NCBI RefSeq assembly: GCF_001476905.1
Contig: NZ_LDTE01000009.1
Span: 1 to 64,000, forward strand
Direction of reading: 5' to 3'
DNA: 64,000 nt
Source of the DNA: Sphingomonas sanguinis
GTDB taxonomy: Bacteria > Pseudomonadota > Alphaproteobacteria > Sphingomonadales > Sphingomonadaceae
The notes beneath the pieces are model-generated. The model was given only the letters and a program-made list of their open reading frames with translations, was not told the origin of the DNA and made no database searches. Positions 17,357-24,756 of this stretch are shown piece after piece. Both the position numbers and the translations under genes were made by a program. Every line of letters begins with the position of its first letter. Position 1 is the first letter of the stretch.

Positions 17357-17431
17357 GGGCGGATCATCGGGGAATAGAACGTCACGCGAACGCCATGCCA
17401 CGGGCGCGGGAGTCGCGACAAGAGCGGGCCG

Positions 17432-18154
17432 TCAGCTCGCGTGGTTGACCCAGTTGCCCTCGCGAAACCATTTGGTGATGACATATTTGGTGCCCTCGAC
17501 CACCGGCATCCCTTCGTGCAGGGTCATCTCGTTCGGGCTGCCGTCGAGCTTCATGTTGTTCCAGGCGAGCAGCAGGCCCCGGCACGGGGCGACCCGGATG
17601 CCCGCCTGCGGGAACCAGGTCGCGCCGCCTTCGGCCACGTCATTGAGATAGATCATCGCGGTCCAGGTCCGCTGTCCGCCATGCACGCGCACCTTTTCCC
17701 AATAGCTTTCGCTCTCATGGAAATAGTCGTGATGGGCGCGGAACTGCTGGCCGGGGGCATAACGCTGGCCCTGCATCGTCTCGCCCTGTTCAGGGGCGAT
17801 GCCGAGCAGCGCGGCGATCGATTCGTCGATCGGCTGCACATCGGGGGACCAGCGCGCCATGTCGCAGCTTTCCGAGGTGCGAAAGCCGTAGTCCGGTCGG
17901 TCCGACAACAGGGTGGACGGGCGGCGGTTGGCGTCGATCATCGCCATCAGCTTGTCGCACTGGTCCCCGGTCAGGAAGTCCGCCTGATAATAGATTTGCG
18001 CCGTATCGGTCGCCACGCGGGTGACGGCGGGATTCGCGTCAAGCGCTTGCGCGACGGTGACGCCGAAGCGCGCGCGGACGGGGGAGGCGGCGGGGTTGCC
18101 CTTCGGCTTCCTCGAGAAGAACGACATGCCTTCGATTTGCGATGCCCGTGCCAT
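17432..18154 (-). CDS. 2OG-Fe(II) prolyl 4-hydroxylase family protein
   Basis: A protein of about 240 residues. The double-stranded beta-helix domain is at residues ~130-240. The iron-binding His-x-Asp is in RAHHDYFHE, the distal His in MTLHEGMPV and the 2-oxoglutarate-binding Lys in GTKYVITKW. Bacterial members hydroxylate proline in specific proteins such as EF-Tu; the target here is unknown. Start at 18154 (MARASQIEG) or 18127 (MSFFSRKPKG); no clear ribosome-binding site decides. Confidence 0.87.
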   Translation of the reverse strand: MARASQIEGMSFFSRKPKGNPAASPVRARFGVTVAQALDANPAVTRVATDTAQIYYQADFLTGDQCDKLMAMIDANRRPSTLLSDRPDYGFRTSESCDMARWSPDVQPIDESIAALLGIAPEQGETMQGQRYAPGQQFRAHHDYFHESESYWEKVRVHGGQRTWTAMIYLNDVAEGGATWFPQAGIRVAPCRGLLLAWNNMKLDGSPNEMTLHEGMPVVEGTKYVITKWFREGNWVNHAS

Positions 18155-18198
18155 AAAGACAAGGGGGGAGGGAGCCGCGGCGCCCCCTCCCGCCCGCA

Positions 18199-19170
18199 TC
18201 ACCAGAAGATGTCGTACACCACGTCGACGACCAGCCCGCTGCGCAGGTCGACCAGGATCGCGTCGTTATAATAGCGCACCCAGCGATACGATCCGTAGGC
18301 GGGCGGCAGGCGATACGCATAGGGATCGCCCAGCCAGTAATTCTGGTCGAAGAACATCGGCTCCAGGATCACGCCGCTGGAAAAGCGCTGATAACCATAG
18401 CCGCCATAGGGGGCGTAATAGCGGGGCAGGTGATAGGCGCCCCGGTTCAGCGAGCGCCAGCCCAGCCAGTCATAGCGCCGGTCACGCCGCCAGCCGCGAT
18501 TCCACTGATCGGCCCAGGCGCGCCGTTCGGCAAAGCCATAGGACTGGTCATTATGGTCGCGCCAGTCGCCATAGTTGCGCCGCCACCGATCGCGGTCCTC
18601 GCGCTGGCGTCGTTCGTCGTCGCGCCAGCGGTCGTCGCGGCGTTGCTGCTCTTGCCACTGCGCACGGCGGTCGTTCCGCCAGTCTCCGGGACCGGGGCCT
18701 GGCCGATCGACCCGGACGCCGCCTGGTCCGACCGGATCGGGGCGCGGCATCGGCACGGGCTGAGGGCCTGGTTGCGGCCGGTCGCGCCAGCCGCCGCCGC
18801 GATTGCCCCAGGCACGTTCCTCGCCGGGCAGGGGAGCGGGGGACGGCTCTGGCCGGTCGCGCCAGCGATCATTGCGAGGGCCCGGTTCGGGAGCTCGCTG
18901 GGGGGCGGGCGGACGCGGTGCCTCGGGATGGTCCGGGCGGAAGGCGGGGCGGTTTTCCGGGAAGGCCGCGCGATCGTTGAAGATCGGTCGTCCTTCGCTG
19001 CGTTCGACGCGACCGGCCGGGCCGCCCGGTCCACTGCGCTGCGGACCACCGCCGGGGCCACCGCGCGGGCCTTCGTTCATCCGCAGGTCCTGCGCGCGGA
19101 CCATTGCCGGGCTAACGCCCGCCACCATCGTCGTCGCCGCCAGCAGGGCCGCCATCCAACGCCTGTTCAT
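18199..19170 (-). CDS. RcnB-family periplasmic protein, Arg/Pro-rich
   Basis: A 323-residue exported protein. Residues 1-26 are a signal peptide ending near VRA-QD. A long Arg/Asp/Trp/Pro/Gly-rich region (residues ~30-225) follows, and the C-terminal ~90 residues (YRWVRYYNDAILVDLRSGLVVDVVYDIFW) are the RcnB domain. RcnB of E. coli modulates Ni/Co efflux, but in sphingomonads such proteins are numerous and their role is not settled. The low-complexity part is unusually long. Confidence 0.85.
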   Translation of the reverse strand: MNRRWMAALLAATTMVAGVSPAMVRAQDLRMNEGPRGGPGGGPQRSGPGGPAGRVERSEGRPIFNDRAAFPENRPAFRPDHPEAPRPPAPQRAPEPGPRNDRWRDRPEPSPAPLPGEERAWGNRGGGWRDRPQPGPQPVPMPRPDPVGPGGVRVDRPGPGPGDWRNDRRAQWQEQQRRDDRWRDDERRQREDRDRWRRNYGDWRDHNDQSYGFAERRAWADQWNRGWRRDRRYDWLGWRSLNRGAYHLPRYYAPYGGYGYQRFSSGVILEPMFFDQNYWLGDPYAYRLPPAYGSYRWVRYYNDAILVDLRSGLVVDVVYDIFW

Positions 19171-19304
19171 CTTGCCTTACCCCATGTGTCGGCGCACGAG
19201 CCGACCCCGATCATGAGATGAACCCTGCCACCTCAGCGTTGAGCGGTTGCTGAACCCACCTGTCAGCATCGTGAAAGAATTGGCATGAAATGCGGCAAGG
19301 CCCG

Positions 19305-19748
19305 TCAAGCACGGTCCAGCAATCGGATTGCCTCGGGATATAATTGCGTCTCCTTCAGGGCGGTGAGCTCGTGGAGAAGCACGTTCAACCGCTTCGCGGA
19401 CGCGATATAGCCCGGCCAGTCCTTGGCGATCGCGCCCGCCGTCCAATCGACGATATGGGCGGAGTAGAGCAGCCGGAGCTCGCGGGTCCGCGATTCGATC
19501 GACGCGCTGCAGGGAATTCGGGACAGCAAGCCGCGCTCGTGCAGCGGTGCCAGGACCACCTCGTCCTGAAATTTCAGGCAGCGCATGACCCGGCGGCCGA
19601 TATCGGCCCGTGCGGCATAGAGATGCGGTTCGGCGTCCTGATAAGGCAGGTCGAACAGGGCGGTAAGGCGGGCGAGGGCGGACCTGACGTCGCGATGCTG
19701 TTCGATGAGCTCCTCGATCCGTTTCCGCACCGTGCCTCGGCCTCCCAT
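19305..19748 (-). CDS. Unknown protein, hemerythrin-like layout
   Basis: A 147-residue all-helical protein. The pattern EQHRDVRSALARL, DEVVLAPLHERGLL, YSAHIVDW and LLHELTALKETQLYP resembles a degenerate hemerythrin (HHE) four-helix bundle, but not all iron ligands can be assigned. It may be a cytosolic sensor or an oxygen-binding relative. The start at 19748 (ATG) could also be a GTG six codons in. It stands alone. Confidence 0.6.
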   Translation of the reverse strand: MGGRGTVRKRIEELIEQHRDVRSALARLTALFDLPYQDAEPHLYAARADIGRRVMRCLKFQDEVVLAPLHERGLLSRIPCSASIESRTRELRLLYSAHIVDWTAGAIAKDWPGYIASAKRLNVLLHELTALKETQLYPEAIRLLDRA

Positions 19749-19825
19749 CCTTCTGTTCGCGGGGGCACGCTAACAGGTTCGCATGGACATCCCGTTAAGA
19801 CTGGCTGTTCCCGGATGGGGCGGCG

Positions 19826-20380
19826 TCATGGATCTTGCGGCATCGCCCCTGGAACCAGGGCAGGCACCGCGCGCGCCGCGTCCGCCGGTTCGGTGCCGGG
19901 CAGGGGGGCGGCCGGAATGGTTTCCTCCCCCCGCGCGGCGCGGGCAGCACGTTGGATCGCCTCGACCAAGCGGGGATAGATGCCGCAGCGGCACAAATTG
20001 GAGATGCTCGCGCGGATCAGTTCTTCGGACGGATCGGGATTGCGGTGGATCAGAGCGGCGGCGGCCATCACCATGCCGGGGATGCAGTAACCGCACTGGC
20101 CGACATTGGCGGCCAGAAAGGCCTGTTGCACGGGGTGCGAGCGGTCGCGGGACAGCCCCTCGATCGTGGTGACCACGCTGCCCTCGATCCGGCCGATCGG
20201 CACCTGGCAGCTGCGCACCGCGCGGCCGTCGATATCGACCGTGCACGCGCCGCAATCGCCGCTGCCGCAACCATATTTGGTGCCGGTCAGGTTCGACGCA
20301 TCGCGCAGCGCCCAGAGCAGGGGCGTATCGGGGGGCAGGCGATAGCGGACGGGCTGGTTGTTGACGGTGAAGCTGGTCAT
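19826..20380 (-). CDS. 2Fe-2S subunit, molybdopterin oxidoreductase type
   Basis: A 184-residue protein with two [2Fe-2S] clusters. Residues ~37-50 (YGCGSGDCGACTV) give the plant-type ferredoxin cluster, and a QCGYCIPGM plus LCRCG pattern the second, as in IorA/CoxS small subunits of xanthine-dehydrogenase-type enzymes. The large molybdopterin subunit, usually next door, is absent; the flanking genes are unrelated. It either partners a subunit elsewhere or is a relic. The C-terminus after the second cluster is longer than usual and low in complexity. Confidence 0.85.
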   Translation of the reverse strand: MTSFTVNNQPVRYRLPPDTPLLWALRDASNLTGTKYGCGSGDCGACTVDIDGRAVRSCQVPIGRIEGSVVTTIEGLSRDRSHPVQQAFLAANVGQCGYCIPGMVMAAAALIHRNPDPSEELIRASISNLCRCGIYPRLVEAIQRAARAARGEETIPAAPLPGTEPADAARAVPALVPGAMPQDP

Positions 20381-20465
20381 CGGAAGGAAGGGCTTAGCCG
20401 ATGCGGGGGCGGCGGGCTACCGGCCTGGGATCGGCGCGGCCGAGCGCGCTCACCGGCGATCACGC

Positions 20466-20498
20466 AAAAAAAGCCCCTCCCGCCGGAGCGGGAAGGGC
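20466..20498 (-). terminator. Rho-independent terminator of znuD-like gene
   Basis: Stem GCCCCTCCCGC (20473-20483) pairs with GCGGGAAGGGC (20488-20498) around a CGGA loop, followed on the minus strand by seven T. It lies 26 bases past the receptor stop. Confidence 0.85.
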
Positions 20499-20524
20499 CT
20501 GAGGTCTCAACGCTCGAGGGGGCG

Positions 20525-22654
20525 TCAGAGCTTGAAGCTGAGCGTCGCGCGCAGGTCGCGTCCGCTGAGCGGCGCGAAGTCCTTGAGCACGCTGGCATGA
20601 CGGCGCGCATCGACGTCGAAGATGTTGTTGGCCGACAGGGTCAGCGTCGTCGGGTTCAGCGTGCCCCATGGCTTGAGCTGCACCGAGGCGTTGACCAGGG
20701 TGAAGCCGTCGGTCGGCGTCTCCAGGCCCAGCACGCGGGTCTGCTTGAAGCTGCGTTCCACCTCGACGCGCGCATTCACCATGTCGGACTGCGCTTCCAG
20801 CCCGCCGAGTAGGCGCAGCGGCGGGATGCGCGGTGCGGGGCCGGTGCCGATGATCTGGGCATGGACATAATCGCCCAGCAGGTCGGCATTGATCGCATAT
20901 TTCCCGATCGTGGCCAGGCGCAGCGAGCCCTCCGCCTCGATGCCGTAATAGCGGGCATCGGCCTGGGTATAGGTGAAGCAGGGCAGGTCGACCTCTCGAC
21001 CCGAGGGGGCCGCGGCGGCCTCGCACGGACCCTGCTGGACCAGCGCGTCATAGATATAGTTGGAGAAGCGGTTGTAATAGGCCGAGGCGTCGAAGCTGTA
21101 GCCGTCGCCATGCCCGTGCACGGTCGCCTCGATGCCCCAGCTGGCTTCCTTCTTGAAGTTGGGGTTGCCCAGTTCGTAGGCTTCCGTCCCGGCGTGCGGG
21201 CCGTTGGCGAACAGCTCTTCGGCCGAGGGGGCGCGCTCGGTGCGCGACAGGTTCAGGCCCGCCCGCCAGTCGGGCGCGAAGCCATAGCTGGCGCCGATCG
21301 AGCCCGAGAACGCGTCGAAGCTGCGCTGGCCCCGGAAGAAGCGGTCGTCGCTGACTGCCGTGCGTGCGGTCAGCGAGGTATGCTCGTAACGGGCACCCGC
21401 CTCCATCTTGAACGCACCGCGATCCAGCTGCTGCAGGGTGAACAGGCCGATCTGCGCGGTGTTGTTGCGCGGCAGGAACGCCTCGTCCCCCCGCACGTCG
21501 AAGTCGCGGTTGAAGAACTGGACGCCCGAGGCGCCCTGCCAGCCACCGTGATTGGCTTGGACCAGCTCCAGGCGGCTTTCGATCCCCTTGTTGTAGAAGG
21601 CCGTGCCGACGTCGCCATTTTCCTCCAGCTCGAAATGGCGATACTCGGCCGCCCCGGCGCGCAGGCGGATGCGTTCGAGGAAGCCGCCGCCCGTCTCGAT
21701 CTCGCCGCGCAGGTCGAGGCGGTTCTGGACCAGGCTGAGGCGCGGCGCTTCCGGCTCTTCGCCGCCCGGCGTCAGGGTGTAGCGGACCGGCACGCCGTAC
21801 AGGCTGTCATAATGGCTATAGGCGATGCCCAGCGAGCCCGAGTCGGTGATCAGCGCGCCGCCGACGCCCGCCGTCCAGGTCTCGCTGGCGGTGTTGGGCA
21901 GGCGACCGCGAAGGTTCGCGATGGCACCGAAATCGAGCGGATCGTTCGGGGCCTGCGCCGCCGATGCTTGCGCTTCGGCACGGGCGCGGGGCGACAGGAC
22001 ATAGCCGCCGATCTTCAGGTCGTCGGTCTTCAGATACGATCCATCGGCGTGCAGCACGAACTGCTTGCCGACCGCGACGTCGGTCGCACCCGCCACCGAA
22101 CGCTCGTTCGCGGCCGAGCCATAGGACGCCATGCCCGACAGGCGATAGCCCTTCTCGGGCACCGAGCGCGGGATGCGGGTGTCGATCACGTTCACCACGC
22201 CGCCGACCGCCGACGATCCGAACAGCAGCGCGGAGGGGCCACGCAGCACCTCGACCCGCTCGGCGAGCAGCGGGTTGATGACCACGGCATGGTCGACGCT
22301 GGTGTTCGACACGTCGATCGAGCCGATGCCGTCGGACAGCACGCGGATACGCTCGCCCTGAAAACCGCGCAGCACCGGGCGCGAGGCGTTGGGGCCGAAG
22401 GACGTCGCCGACACACCCGGCTGGCGGGCCAGCGTCTCGCCGATGGTCGGGCGGATCGAACGCTCCAGCTCGTCGCCGGTCACGATCGAGGTGCCCGCCA
22501 GCACGTCCGTTTCCGACTGCCGCACGGGCGCGGTCACGACGATCTCGCGGCCACGATTGGCGGAGGGGGCATTGGTCTGGGCGGCGGCGGGGGCGGCAAG
22601 CAGGCTGGCAAGCGCGGTGGCCGACAGGCCGGACAGCAAAACGGGCTTGAACAC
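20525..22654 (-). CDS. znuD: TonB-dependent receptor, ZnuD-like
   Basis: A 709-residue outer-membrane receptor: signal peptide 1-25, plug domain ~40-150 (TIGETLARQPGVSATSFG, VLRGFQGERIRVLSDG, VEVLRGPSALLFGSSAVGGVVNV), then a 22-strand barrel ending in a terminal Leu-rich strand. Among TonB receptors the sequence order (IGSIDVSNTSVDHAVVINPLLAERVE) fits the ZnuD zinc-uptake group. A Zur-like palindrome stands just upstream. The substrate is inferred, not shown. Confidence 0.82.
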   Translation of the reverse strand: MFKPVLLSGLSATALASLLAAPAAAQTNAPSANRGREIVVTAPVRQSETDVLAGTSIVTGDELERSIRPTIGETLARQPGVSATSFGPNASRPVLRGFQGERIRVLSDGIGSIDVSNTSVDHAVVINPLLAERVEVLRGPSALLFGSSAVGGVVNVIDTRIPRSVPEKGYRLSGMASYGSAANERSVAGATDVAVGKQFVLHADGSYLKTDDLKIGGYVLSPRARAEAQASAAQAPNDPLDFGAIANLRGRLPNTASETWTAGVGGALITDSGSLGIAYSHYDSLYGVPVRYTLTPGGEEPEAPRLSLVQNRLDLRGEIETGGGFLERIRLRAGAAEYRHFELEENGDVGTAFYNKGIESRLELVQANHGGWQGASGVQFFNRDFDVRGDEAFLPRNNTAQIGLFTLQQLDRGAFKMEAGARYEHTSLTARTAVSDDRFFRGQRSFDAFSGSIGASYGFAPDWRAGLNLSRTERAPSAEELFANGPHAGTEAYELGNPNFKKEASWGIEATVHGHGDGYSFDASAYYNRFSNYIYDALVQQGPCEAAAAPSGREVDLPCFTYTQADARYYGIEAEGSLRLATIGKYAINADLLGDYVHAQIIGTGPAPRIPPLRLLGGLEAQSDMVNARVEVERSFKQTRVLGLETPTDGFTLVNASVQLKPWGTLNPTTLTLSANNIFDVDARRHASVLKDFAPLSGRDLRATLSFKL

Positions 22655-22696
22655 GAACAGGGCTCCCGATGAAAGAAGCCCTGCTGCGTAGCGCGG

Positions 22697-22711
22697 TGAT
22701 ACAACATATCA
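22697..22711. promoter_or_regulatory. Possible Zur operator upstream of znuD-like gene
   Basis: A 15-bp dyad TGATACAACATATCA (arms TGATA/TATCA) lies 43 bases before the receptor start. AT-rich palindromes of this kind bind Zur in alphaproteobacteria, and zinc control fits a ZnuD-type receptor. Similarity is by eye only; the core differs from typical sites. Confidence 0.4.
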
Positions 22712-22742
22712 AGTAGAAAATGACGGTTTGGTGGCGTTTTCG

Positions 22743-23120
22743 TCATCCATTCGCCGCATCCAGGCAAAGGAGCGCGCGTAACCGCCATCCGCTATCCACC
22801 GGTTCGACCGCCAGGTCGGCGACGATGTCGCGTCCCAGTGGCACGTCGCGCTCGGGCAGGGCGGCCAGCCATGCCGACAATGCAGCGGTCGGCGGCGCGG
22901 TCAGCATCAGCGTAATCACCGACCCGCTGAACGTCGCCGAGGACCACGGCTCGACGCTCGCAACGGACAGCGTGACCACGCAGCCCGCACTGGCCGCATC
23001 GCGTGTCAGCGCGCACGCTAGCCTCTGGCCACGATCGGCGGGGCGATGGCGCCGCCATACCGGCTGCGATCGGTCGATGCGGACAGGGCTCGCGCAAGAA
23101 ATCCGGGCGAGCGCCGTCAT
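22743..23120 (-). CDS. Unknown protein, second gene of SOS-linked pair
   Basis: A 125-residue protein with no recognised family; it seems to be a small beta-rich domain. It starts with an ATGA overlap on the stop of the 58-residue gene at 23117-23293, so they form one operon. This pair is divergent from an S24 repressor with an SOS box between; a DNA-damage role is possible but unproven. Confidence 0.6.
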   Translation of the reverse strand: MTALARISCASPVRIDRSQPVWRRHRPADRGQRLACALTRDAASAGCVVTLSVASVEPWSSATFSGSVITLMLTAPPTAALSAWLAALPERDVPLGRDIVADLAVEPVDSGWRLRALLCLDAANG

Positions 23121-23293
23121 GCGCGCTGCTCCGCGATAAAGGCAGAGACCCGCGCGATCATCAGCGCGCCCGGCTCGCGGCCCTTGCGCAGGTCGCTGAC
23201 CAGGCGGGGATCATTGACCGCCAGCCGCCCGAACTTCGTCTCGGGCATATGGCTGCGTTTCAGATAGCGTTCGATCAACCCCAGCAATTCCAT
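23117..23293 (-). CDS. Small conserved-looking basic protein (58 aa)
   Basis: A 58-residue protein starting MELLGLIERYLKRSHM, with PETKFGRLAVNDPRLVSDLRKG in the middle: this looks like a short HTH-type, XRE-like fold, where the last helix follows DPRL. It is the first gene of a two-gene operon (ATGA overlap). Its promoter region contains the GTTC-N7-GTTC box. The size and composition are natural and its start has no alternative. Confidence 0.7.
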   Translation of the reverse strand: MELLGLIERYLKRSHMPETKFGRLAVNDPRLVSDLRKGREPGALMIARVSAFIAEQRA

Positions 23294-23327
23294 GGACGTT
23301 CTCCCAAAGTCCGATTCTTGTTCCGTT

Positions 23328-23342
23328 GTTCATGATCTGTTC
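23328..23342. promoter_or_regulatory. LexA (SOS) box
   Basis: GTTCATGATCTGTTC is an exact GTTC-N7-GTTC direct repeat, the LexA site of Alphaproteobacteria. Further GTTC units at 23298-23301 and 23320-23323 lie nearby. It lies in the 78-base gap between the 58-residue gene and the S24 gene, so it can control both. A chance match in a short gap is possible but unlikely. Confidence 0.7.
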
Positions 23343-23371
23343 TGATTTCCAACTTGTCTAGGAAAAATCCT

Positions 23372-24007
23372 ATGCCTATATCATTGGGCATGTCGGGACC
23401 GGAGATCAGGGCAACGCTTCAGGCGCTGGCGGGGCAGGCGGGGGTCAGCCTTGCCGCGCTGTCGCGGATGCTCGGCCGCAATGATGCCTATCTCCAGCAG
23501 TTCGTGCAGCGGGGCACGCCACGCGTCCTGGCCGAGGACGACCGGCGACAGCTGGCGGCGTTTTTCGGGGTGCCGGAAACGCGGCTGGGCGCGTCGGTCG
23601 AGGATGGGCCGATGCTGGTCCGGCGGCTGGCGGTGGCGGCCTCGGCCGGGCCGGGCGCGACGGTGGATGACGATGTGATGCTGGGCGTCGAGGCGATCGA
23701 CCGGCAACTGGCGCGCAGGCTGGGCCTGCGTGAGGGGGCAGGGTCGGTCATCCGGGTGCGCGGCGACTCGATGGCGCCGGGGTTGCTCGACGGCGATCAT
23801 CTGGTGGTGGACCAGGACGATGTCCGCCCGACCGCGCGCGGGGGCCTTTACGTCATCCGCATCGGTGACGTGCTGATGGTCAAGCGGGTGAAGGCGGGGC
23901 CGGACGGGCTGACCGCCTCCAGCGACAACCCCACTGCGCCGCCGCTACCCCAGGGGCCCATGGCGGTGATCGGCCGGGTGGTGTGGCAGATGCGGATGCC
24001 CGCCTGA
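23372..24007 (+). CDS. S24-family LexA-like repressor
   Basis: A protein of about 211 residues. An HTH at ~5-55 (SLAALSRMLGRNDAYLQQFV) is followed by an S24 peptidase domain at ~95-211: VRGDSMAPGLLDGDHLVVD has the catalytic Ser and DVLMVKRVK the catalytic Lys. It is a self-cleaving regulator of unknown regulon, not part of a prophage here. ATG at 23372 or 23390; a TTG at 23354 is less likely. Confidence 0.85.
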   Translation: MPISLGMSGPEIRATLQALAGQAGVSLAALSRMLGRNDAYLQQFVQRGTPRVLAEDDRRQLAAFFGVPETRLGASVEDGPMLVRRLAVAASAGPGATVDDDVMLGVEAIDRQLARRLGLREGAGSVIRVRGDSMAPGLLDGDHLVVDQDDVRPTARGGLYVIRIGDVLMVKRVKAGPDGLTASSDNPTAPPLPQGPMAVIGRVVWQMRMPA

Positions 24008-24029
24008 GGGTTTTGCGGAGCGGCGTGGA

Positions 24030-24245
24030 TTACCGCCCGCGCCACCACAGGAGCAGGGCGACGACGATGCCGATCGCCAGGCCGATCAGCACGCCCATGG
24101 TCACCTGTCCGGTCGCCAGCCCGGCGACGATGCCGACGACGACGCCCAGCGCGATGAAGATTCCGCCGGCATGGGCGGTCGACCCCTGGGACTGCGGCTG
24201 GGGAGAATGCGGCTGGGACGGGTGCGGATCGGGGACGGGTGTCAT
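24030..24245 (-). CDS. Small membrane protein
   Basis: A 71-residue protein: Pro/Gln-rich N-terminus (residues 1-25) and two adjoining hydrophobic segments (GGIFIALGVVVGIVAGLA and TMGVLIGLAIGIVVALLLWW), ending in basic WRGR. It is probably an inner-membrane protein with both segments as helices. Function unknown; convergent with the S24 gene. Confidence 0.65.
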   Translation of the reverse strand: MTPVPDPHPSQPHSPQPQSQGSTAHAGGIFIALGVVVGIVAGLATGQVTMGVLIGLAIGIVVALLLWWRGR

Positions 24246-24380
24246 GCCGCCATCCTGTCACGCCGCGCCGCGCGAAACCAGCCATGCGTGGTCGACAGGT
24301 CGTTAACCACCGCTGAAATGGCTCCATTCATAACCCTGGCCTAGTCCCGCAGTCGTTCGAGGATCGGTTCGGGAGTATCC

Positions 24381-24611
24381 ATGTTTAATCAGCGCGGCGG
24401 CACCTTTGTCGCTCCGTTCGTGAGTGACGGCGACGTGGCGACGGCGTCTGCGATGATCGAGCGTTTCGGCGGATCGGCGGGGGACGAAGCCGCGATCCGG
24501 GCCGGGCGCAGCCGCGACATCGGCAATCACATCCATTTCTGCCGCTGGCGTCAGATCGAGCGGTTGATCGATCTGTTGCAGCTCGAAGAGGTGTTCGGCA
24601 CCGTCCATTGA
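24381..24611 (+). CDS. Small conserved-looking protein
   Basis: A 76-residue soluble protein whose second half (SRDIGNHIHFCRWRQIERLI) has the look of a conserved motif with His, Cys and Trp. No family is recognised. It stands alone upstream of tamA, in the same direction, 145 bases away. Confidence 0.65.
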   Translation: MFNQRGGTFVAPFVSDGDVATASAMIERFGGSAGDEAAIRAGRSRDIGNHIHFCRWRQIERLIDLLQLEEVFGTVH

Positions 24612-24756
24612 GGAGGCCGGGAAACGCACAACGCCAGGCGGTTCCCGACGACACCGGCCCATCGGCCTCGCGTCGCGACCATCGGCTCGGCAAATCTGTT
24701 CAAACGAAGGCGCTTGGGGGTGTCGCGAACGGTTTTGCGCGGCTAGGGATGGCGGC

